From positions 4,898,001 through 4,962,000 of the forward strand of contig NZ_CP011072.1 in the NCBI RefSeq assembly GCF_001190925.1: a stretch of 64,000 nt of DNA, read 5' to 3'. Position numbers and translations under genes: made by a program. This stretch comes from Azoarcus sp. CIB. Its GTDB lineage: Bacteria; Pseudomonadota; Gammaproteobacteria; Burkholderiales; Rhodocyclaceae. A model generated the notes under the pieces. The model was not told the origin of the DNA. It searched no databases and was given only the letters and a program-made list of their open reading frames with translations. Shown one piece after another: positions 59,114 to 64,000 of the stretch (positions within the stretch are counted from its first letter, which is position 1; each line of letters starts with the position of its first letter).

Positions 59114-59547
59114 CAGTAGTCCTCCAGACGCTCGCCCGGCATGGCGTACTGCACCCGTTGGTAGAGCGGAAACACCGTGGTGTAGCCGGGTACCGGCACG
59201 GGGTCGCTGCCGGCCAGGTGCGGGAAGACGTACATCACCAGGTCCGGGTTCGGCAGCCGGTGGAACTGGCGGTGGATTTCGTTGGCCGCCGTGCGGGTGT
59301 AGGCCGCGTTGTTCGCGGGGACGGCCTGCACGTCGGCCTCGGTCAGCGGCCGGCGCAGGCCCTGGCGCGCATCGAGCAGTTGCCGGGCCGGCTGGCCCCC
59401 GCCCGCGCTGCCGCCGGTCTCCTGGTTCCAGACATCTAGCATGGTGTGATCGCCATGCGGCAGCACCTTGTCCTTGCTGGTGGCACAGCCGCCCAGCGCC
59501 GTGGCCACGAGCATGGCCACGACCGTATCAGTCCAGTTCCGACGCAT
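59113..59547 (-). CDS. ICE conjugal transfer lipoprotein
   Basis: 144 residues with a lipoprotein signal (VAMLVATALGGCATSKD, Cys ~20) and the ICE-specific body HTMLDVWNQETGG, then RTAANEIHRQFHRLPNPDLV and PGYTTVFPLYQRVQYA. Probably the outer-membrane core lipoprotein corresponding to TraV/VirB7. ATG 59547 lies inside the end of the TraB-like gene (20-bp overlap). Confidence 0.85.
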   Translation of the reverse strand: MRRNWTDTVVAMLVATALGGCATSKDKVLPHGDHTMLDVWNQETGGSAGGGQPARQLLDARQGLRRPLTEADVQAVPANNAAYTRTAANEIHRQFHRLPNPDLVMYVFPHLAGSDPVPVPGYTTVFPLYQRVQYAMPGERLEDY

Positions 59548-60985
59548 GGGCTTCTCCGATGCGGTGATTGACCCGGCGCCCCTTGGCGTCGTAGTCGATG
59601 TTGAGGGGTTGCTCCAGGTGGACGGCGACCTTCGCGCCTGGCTGCACGTAGATGGCGGCGAAGGCCTGGCCGTAGAGCTTGTTGACCCAATCGGCCATGT
59701 CGCGCACGCCACCGGCCAGGATGCGGCCCATGGCCTCGTTGCCCGAGATGCCGACCGTGCCGAGCGAGCCGTTGCTGTTGGAGACGACGGCCACGCTGCC
59801 GTTGTCGGACTTGATGAGCGAAGCGGCGCCCGCACCTGCCGCGGTGATCAGCGCCTGCGAGCCGAGGTACTGCTGGGCGTTGCTGCGCCGCTCGCCGGAG
59901 ACGCATGGGATGCCGTAGGGATCGCTGATCCAGCCCAGGCCGCCCTGGGTGGCGCTGCCGCCCGCGCTGCTGTTGCCGCCCTGGCTGCGCGCGCCGTTCT
60001 CCGGCACGGTGCGGATCGTCCCGTCCTGGAACACGAAGGTCACGCTGCGGATCTGGCCGCGCACGCACGAGAGCGTCCAGTCGCCCGAAGCCGTGCCGCT
60101 GACGACGGCGCCAGCCACGTCGGGAATGTCGATGCCGTTGGCGGTCAGATTGTCTGGGCCGATCAACACCTTGAACGGGTATGGGTCGTTCACCGTGCCG
60201 TCGATCGGCACGCGCCCGATCAGCGCCGTCATGGCAATCGACCCCATCAGCGTCGAGTTCGACGGCACCGTGTAGACAGGCCTGGTGGAGGCGCCCACGG
60301 TGCGGCTGCCGGCGTCGGCGATAGTATCCGCAGCACTGGACAGGGTTTTCTGGGCCGGCCCGAAACTCGTCGGGAAGCTCGGCGTGCTGCCGGCGCCGCT
60401 GTTCTTGGCCTGGGGCTTGGCGTCGTCGGGTTCGAGCCAACGCGTGCCACTGCCGCTCCCATGAATCCCGCTACCCTGGCCGCCGACGAAATTCTTGCCG
60501 TCACCCTCCTCCAGGCCAAGCCCGACGGGTAGATCGGGTTGGCCGCCCTTGCCGGAGAGGCCGTCGAGGCGCCGCTGAAGTTCCTGCAGCAGATTCTGAG
60601 TCTGCTGGCGGTCGCCAGCTGCTTGATCGCGGTCCTGCTGCAGGCGGCCACGCTCGCCGTCCAGCGCAGTCTGGATGCGCTGGTCGATCGCGCTCTCGCG
60701 TGCGCGCAGGCGCTCATTTTCGGCCTTCTGGTTCTTGTTGTCGTTGAGGGAGGTCTGCAGTTCGTTGCGCAACTGCTTGACCTGGGCCACCAGCGTGGCG
60801 ACGGTATCGCGCGGCGTGTCGCCCTCGATGCCCAGGGCCTTCATCTCTTCCGGCGTGAGCTGGCTGGCGGTGCCGGGCGGCGCGGACTTGGTGCCGCGCT
60901 CGTTTGATGCGAGCTTGACGCCGACGAACACCAGCAGCAGCACCATCGGGATCAGCAGCCACTTGAGCAGCGGATTACTCTTCAT
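59528..60985 (-). CDS. TraB-like (VirB10) core-complex protein of the ICE
   Basis: 485 residues: N-terminal membrane helix (~8-25), coiled coil (VATLVAQVKQLRNELQTSLN to residue ~145), flexible Gly/Ser region, then a C-terminal beta-rich domain (NSTLMGSIAMTALIGRVPID, DWTLSCVRGQIRSVTFVFQD, YVQPGAKVAVHLEQPLNIDY) matching TraB/TrbI. It spans the envelope as the VirB10-equivalent. Overlaps its upstream gene by 11 bp. Confidence 0.88.
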   Translation of the reverse strand: MKSNPLLKWLLIPMVLLLVFVGVKLASNERGTKSAPPGTASQLTPEEMKALGIEGDTPRDTVATLVAQVKQLRNELQTSLNDNKNQKAENERLRARESAIDQRIQTALDGERGRLQQDRDQAAGDRQQTQNLLQELQRRLDGLSGKGGQPDLPVGLGLEEGDGKNFVGGQGSGIHGSGSGTRWLEPDDAKPQAKNSGAGSTPSFPTSFGPAQKTLSSAADTIADAGSRTVGASTRPVYTVPSNSTLMGSIAMTALIGRVPIDGTVNDPYPFKVLIGPDNLTANGIDIPDVAGAVVSGTASGDWTLSCVRGQIRSVTFVFQDGTIRTVPENGARSQGGNSSAGGSATQGGLGWISDPYGIPCVSGERRSNAQQYLGSQALITAAGAGAASLIKSDNGSVAVVSNSNGSLGTVGISGNEAMGRILAGGVRDMADWVNKLYGQAFAAIYVQPGAKVAVHLEQPLNIDYDAKGRRVNHRIGEAHASELD

Positions 60986-61892
60986 CGCGCGCCCCTCCTT
61001 CGGGCTGGCCGGCAGCGGCTTCCGGCGGCAGGTTCACCATCGCGTCGATGGGTGCCACTGCCGGCAGTAGCGACTCGGCCAGGCCATGGCCGCGCGTGAC
61101 GAGGAAGACCACGGTGGTGTCGGTCGAGCGGCCGGCGGGCCCCAGGGTCGTGTGCTGGAAGGTCGCCGCGAGGAAATCGCCCTGCAGGGCGCGCGGATCG
61201 AGGTCCAGCCTGCGTGCGGAGGTGTTGGTGAGCTTCACGGCCGTCACCCACTGGTCTTCAAGCCGCCACGCGGCCAGCGCCCGTGCGCGCACCGGGAGCG
61301 TAGGCAGCAAAGTGTCCAGCGGCAGATCGCGGCGTAGGTTGACGCGGTCGATACCGGGCACGGGCTCGACCGCCCGCAGGGGGGCATAGAGGTTCTGCGC
61401 CGCATGGCGCGTCAGTACCACGGGCACCGGGGTCGCGCGTCGCGTGGCTGCGCTGGCCGTGTCGCGGGGTTCCTCCTCATTTGCGGTGGCACTGGCCTGG
61501 CCGGTGCCACGCGACGGCAATCCATCGCCTTCGACGATGCGCACGGGCTCCAGCGGTGTTTGGCCGGCTTTGGCCGGCTCGGCCGCGACGTCGAGCAGGA
61601 TCAGCGCGCCGGACTCCACGTCCTGCAGTTGCAGCCGCGAAGGCGGGATCGGTTCGCTCGCGCGCAGGTAGATCGCGCCGCCCGCGCTCTGCACACGCAG
61701 GTGCGCACCGACGCTTTCCGGCACGCCGATGCGCACGTTGCGGTCGATGAAGATCACGCGTTCCTGTCCGACCACGAGGGGCACGGCCAGGGGTAGACGC
61801 TCCCAACGCAGGACCTCCACGGCCTCACCGGTTGAGACGAGCCCCATGCTGAGCAGGAGGCCGGCCAGGGCCGGCAGGACAAGGCGCTTCAT
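60975..61892 (-). CDS. TraK-like (VirB9) ICE transfer protein
   Basis: 305 residues with a signal peptide (residues ~1-24), then LRWERLPLAVPLVVGQERVI near the N-terminus and, in the C-terminal half, RALAAWRLEDQWVTAVKLTN followed by DLDPRALQGDFLAATFQHTT. This fits the ICE protein encoded beside TraB that plays the TraK/VirB9 secretin-like role. Overlaps upstream gene by 4 bp. Confidence 0.85.
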   Translation of the reverse strand: MKRLVLPALAGLLLSMGLVSTGEAVEVLRWERLPLAVPLVVGQERVIFIDRNVRIGVPESVGAHLRVQSAGGAIYLRASEPIPPSRLQLQDVESGALILLDVAAEPAKAGQTPLEPVRIVEGDGLPSRGTGQASATANEEEPRDTASAATRRATPVPVVLTRHAAQNLYAPLRAVEPVPGIDRVNLRRDLPLDTLLPTLPVRARALAAWRLEDQWVTAVKLTNTSARRLDLDPRALQGDFLAATFQHTTLGPAGRSTDTTVVFLVTRGHGLAESLLPAVAPIDAMVNLPPEAAAGQPEGGARDEE

Positions 61893-62578
61893 GGGGCTCC
61901 TCCTTGCAGTTTGGTGGCGACTGCCGGTTGGCTGGCCGACGCCGGTGCCGGCAACGGTTCAATACGCTGCGGCGCGCTCGCGTAGCAATCCAGGGCGAGA
62001 CCGAAGGGGTTGCGCTCCGGGTCGACGTCCATGCGCACGACCTTCAGCGCATAGCGCACCAGCGCACGCTTGACCTGCTCGGAACCCAGGTACTCGTCGG
62101 CACTTACGTCCAGCGTGACGATCCAGTCGTTCGCCGATGCGGCCCGGACGCGCGAAGTGGGATCGTCCCCGTAGCCCCGGCCGGGAATCTCGTAGATGCC
62201 GCGCACGCGCTGACGCAGCTCGCCGTTGCCACGCCGGAATTCGTAGTCCTGCTGCAGGAAGGACCGGCAACTCGGCGTGAGGTAGGCGGACAGCGCCTTG
62301 AGGTTGCGCGGGTAGTCCTCCTCGCCGTTGGTCGGCCAGCGTTGGGCCTGCTGCCAGATGTAGAAGGTAAAGGCGTAGACGCTCTCCGGAGGGACGTCCC
62401 ACCACTTGCGGGTACTGCCCGAACGCAGGTCCGGGGGCACGTGGATGGTCAGGCTCTTCGGTGCGCTCCACCAGCCGAAACCGAGCAGCAAGGCCACAAC
62501 GAAGAGCGCGGTGGCGCCGAAGCGCAAGGTCTTGACGTGCGCCTGCAGGTGCGTGACTTCGTTCTTGAACCGGCTCAT
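61889..62578 (-). CDS. TraE-like (VirB8-type) ICE transfer protein (PFL_4703 type)
   Basis: 229 residues: one N-terminal helix (~21-40, ATALFVVALLLGFGWW) followed by a periplasmic domain with VYAFTFYIWQQAQRWPTNGE and LKALSAYLTPSCRSFLQQDY. These match the PFGI-1 PFL_4703 family, whose architecture resembles TraE/VirB8. ATG 62578 overlaps the stop of the gene upstream. Confidence 0.85.
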   Translation of the reverse strand: MSRFKNEVTHLQAHVKTLRFGATALFVVALLLGFGWWSAPKSLTIHVPPDLRSGSTRKWWDVPPESVYAFTFYIWQQAQRWPTNGEEDYPRNLKALSAYLTPSCRSFLQQDYEFRRGNGELRQRVRGIYEIPGRGYGDDPTSRVRAASANDWIVTLDVSADEYLGSEQVKRALVRYALKVVRMDVDPERNPFGLALDCYASAPQRIEPLPAPASASQPAVATKLQGGAP

Positions 62579-63012
62579 GCCGCACCTCGATGGATGGACG
62601 TGAAAGAGTGCTGACGCCGCGTGGTCCACCAGCCCGAGCGGGTGATCTGGGACTGCCCGCCCATATGGGCCGCCAGCGCGGGATAGCGCAGCGCGAGCCA
62701 CCACTGGAGCTGACGGTACAGCCAGGTGTCGGGCCGGCCGCGCTTCTGCCGGCGCATGAAGCCGCCGCCCGCGAAGACGCCGATCCCGACGCCGACGACG
62801 ATCAACGTGGGCAACATGGCGATGCTGCGGGTCAGCCAGGCCAGCGGCACCCCGACCAGGAAACCTGCCGCGGCCGACAAACCGGCGCAGACCCACAGCT
62901 CGTCGGCGGTCAACCCGCGCACGACCACCGGATGGCGGTTCAGGCGATGCGGCAAGAAGGTCACGAGCCCATCGCGCGGTGTCTCCCGCGGACTCTCCGG
63001 GTAGCCGGCCAT
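62575..63012 (-). CDS. ICE transfer membrane protein (PFL_4702 type)
   Basis: 145 residues. FLPHRLNRHPVVVRGLTADE precedes two adjacent membrane helices (~40-85) and a basic stretch MRRQKRGRPDTWLYRQLQWW. This is the short DUF-type protein in the same position in PFGI-1-class elements and recalls TraL. Inner-membrane pore or pilus anchor role is inferred. Confidence 0.82.
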   Translation of the reverse strand: MAGYPESPRETPRDGLVTFLPHRLNRHPVVVRGLTADELWVCAGLSAAAGFLVGVPLAWLTRSIAMLPTLIVVGVGIGVFAGGGFMRRQKRGRPDTWLYRQLQWWLALRYPALAAHMGGQSQITRSGWWTTRRQHSFTSIHRGAA

Positions 63013-63024
63013 CGGTGCCGGCCC

Positions 63025-63390
63025 TTACAGCACGCCGGTGGCCTTGGTCAGCAGCCAGATGCCGACGACCAGCAGGATGGCGCCCACCGCCACTGTGAGG
63101 CCGAACTGGCCCCAGGTGGCGCGGCCGGTGTGGATCTCCGAATAGCGTGTATAGGCGTGGTAGCAGACCCCGACGAACATCGAGGCGACCACGAGCAGCG
63201 CAATCAGCAGCACGATGTCGTAGCCGTAGTTCTGCAGCGTCTGCATGATGCCGCTGCCCGCGCCGCGCGATGGGTCCTCCATGGTCGGCAGGCCCGCCGC
63301 GACTGAAGCCAGCGGCGTGGCCGCGAAGACCGGCGGAACGAGCACGGCGGCAATGCGCCCGGTGCGATGAGAAGTCGAGGAAGGATTCAT
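63025..63390 (-). CDS. ICE transfer membrane/pilin-like protein
   Basis: 121 residues: a signal-like N-terminus (AAVLVPPVFAATPLASVAA), a short loop, then two helices (~58-75, ~92-114: GQFGLTVAVGAILLVVGIWL). The layout of a small protein with cleavable leader and two helices suits a TrbC/VirB2-like pilin or an associated protein. Family assignment by position in the PFL_4701-4711 series. Confidence 0.8.
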   Translation of the reverse strand: MNPSSTSHRTGRIAAVLVPPVFAATPLASVAAGLPTMEDPSRGAGSGIMQTLQNYGYDIVLLIALLVVASMFVGVCYHAYTRYSEIHTGRATWGQFGLTVAVGAILLVVGIWLLTKATGVL

Positions 63391-63413
63391 AGCGATTCAA
63401 CCTTTCGTGGGGG

Positions 63414-63653
63414 TCAGGACAGGAGGAAGAAGCTCAGCACCAGGTACATTGCGACGAAGCGCACGACCACGCCGAGGAACTGGCGCTGGGTCAGTCGGTT
63501 CTCGGCCCAACCGACATAGGCGGTACGCATCGCCCACACGCCCCACAGCAAAAGGACGGCGAAGACGAAGCCGAGGACGACGGTGGAGACGGTCGCGGGC
63601 GTGAAACCGCCGTTGGCCTGGAAGGCGGCGACCTGATCGGCGGAGGGCGTCAT
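63414..63653 (-). CDS. Small ICE membrane protein (PFL_4701 type)
   Basis: 79 residues with two helices (~22-45 and ~60-79); FQANGGFTPATVSTVVLGFV and TQRQFLGVVVRFVAMYLVLS are features of the short transfer proteins next to the RAQPRD gene. Overlaps that gene by 4 bp. Function unknown, perhaps a pilin-like or channel component. Confidence 0.82.
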   Translation of the reverse strand: MTPSADQVAAFQANGGFTPATVSTVVLGFVFAVLLLWGVWAMRTAYVGWAENRLTQRQFLGVVVRFVAMYLVLSFFLLS

Positions 63654-64000
63654 GGCGCTTGCTCCGCATTCGCGGTTTCGCGGCGGTAGTCGCCGACCAG
63701 CGGGACCGGATCGCGCGGTTGAGCGCGCTGCGGCGTCAGGTAGTCGTTGATGCCGGCGCGGATGCGCTCGACGTCCTGGTGCAGGCGGGCGTAGTCGAAG
63801 TGATAACGGGCGCGCTCATCCCGAGCGAGGCTCGCGCCGTACTGGGCCGTCCGCTCGAGCATGTCGAGCTGGCGGACCAGGGCCGCCAGCTGTGCGCGCT
63901 CCGGGGCGGTATCGCCCGCTGCTGCGGGCGTCGCACTGCCCAGCGCAAGGGCCAGCGTCAGGGCCAGGGCCGGCGCGCGGCGGCAGTCGTTCGTCGGATT
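63650..64000 (-). CDS. RAQPRD-family ICE protein (start beyond right edge)
   Basis: Open from the right window edge to the stop at 63650. A hydrophobic leader (RAPALALTLALALGSATPAA) is followed by a helical body (QLAALVRQLDMLERTAQYGA) and the family-naming motif RAQPRD near the end (TPQRAQPRDPVPLVGDYR). No start codon is available in the window in this frame before the leader, so the gene begins just outside. Periplasmic; role in transfer unknown. Confidence 0.85.
   Translation of the reverse strand, partial: NPTNDCRRAPALALTLALALGSATPAAAGDTAPERAQLAALVRQLDMLERTAQYGASLARDERARYHFDYARLHQDVERIRAGINDYLTPQRAQPRDPVPLVGDYRRETANAEQAP

Noticed and set aside
57521-59119. Plus-strand open frame of 532 codons opposite the VirB4-type gene
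   Set aside because: Antisense of a gene with strong family motifs; no ribosome site or recognisable domain.

Overview
This 64 kb window looks like accessory DNA from a betaproteobacterium (Rhodocyclales/Burkholderiales type). That assignment is inferred from the gene families; no rRNA, tRNA or chromosomal marker gene is present. It combines (i) a stack of insertion sequences, (ii) a biphenyl/alkylbenzene (bph-like) catabolic operon, (iii) a strip of decayed genes and transposon remnants, (iv) a long operon for lipid-type enzymes and efflux pumps, and (v) the type IV secretion/transfer module of an integrative conjugative element (ICE) of the PFGI-1/ICEclc class.

Layout. 1-324: truncated LysR-type regulator at the left edge. 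441-6371: three adjacent insertion sequences (IS630, IS1182 and IS66 families), with an intact 8-bp target duplication around the IS66 element. 6635-19999: catabolic operon, all on the minus strand, read from right to left: GntR regulator, Rieske dioxygenase large and small subunits, a small membrane protein, ferredoxin, ferredoxin reductase, dihydrodiol dehydrogenase, extradiol dioxygenase, dienoate hydratase, acylating acetaldehyde dehydrogenase, hydroxy-oxovalerate aldolase, BphD-type hydrolase, FadL/TodX-type outer-membrane channel and a second, CumD-type hydrolase. Together these take an aromatic hydrocarbon through uptake, cis-dihydroxylation, meta-cleavage and conversion to pyruvate and acetyl-CoA.

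20.3-24.5 kb is a graveyard: an IS66 tnpC gene interrupted by a decayed tyrosine-recombinase trio (RIT-like), an intact HxlR regulator, and frameshifted NmrA-like, LigB-like and DUF5519-like genes. It is followed by an intact Old Yellow Enzyme gene (24504-25595).

25.7-44.5 kb: one dense minus-strand array, mostly with ATGA overlaps. In transcription order it encodes a TetR regulator, a DUF2934/DUF6781-like protein, a UbiB/ABC1-type kinase, a patatin phospholipase, an isoprenoid-synthase-like protein lacking a visible DDxxD, a large MGDG-synthase-like glycosyltransferase with an extra papain-like domain, an RND pump with its adaptor, a TolC-type outer-membrane factor, an HlyD adaptor, a double ABC ATPase and two ABC-2 permeases. 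This is the best candidate in the window for an undescribed system: a transferable envelope-lipid synthesis/remodelling and export unit carried beside an aromatic hydrocarbon pathway.

44.6-46.5 kb: IS5-family and group II intron remnants and an ISAs1 element with a perfect 10-bp target duplication. 46.5-64 kb: the ICE transfer module, comprising a MobH-type relaxase, a prlF-yhaV toxin-antitoxin pair with a perfect 18-bp palindrome upstream, DUF3742, TraG-N, TraU-like and other ICE proteins, RadC, a DsbA-like protein, the TraC/VirB4 ATPase, TraB- and TraK-like proteins, small pilus/membrane proteins and a RAQPRD protein cut by the right edge. Base composition by eye differs between blocks (catabolic genes AT-richer, ICE and efflux genes GC-rich), as expected for a mosaic mobile island.
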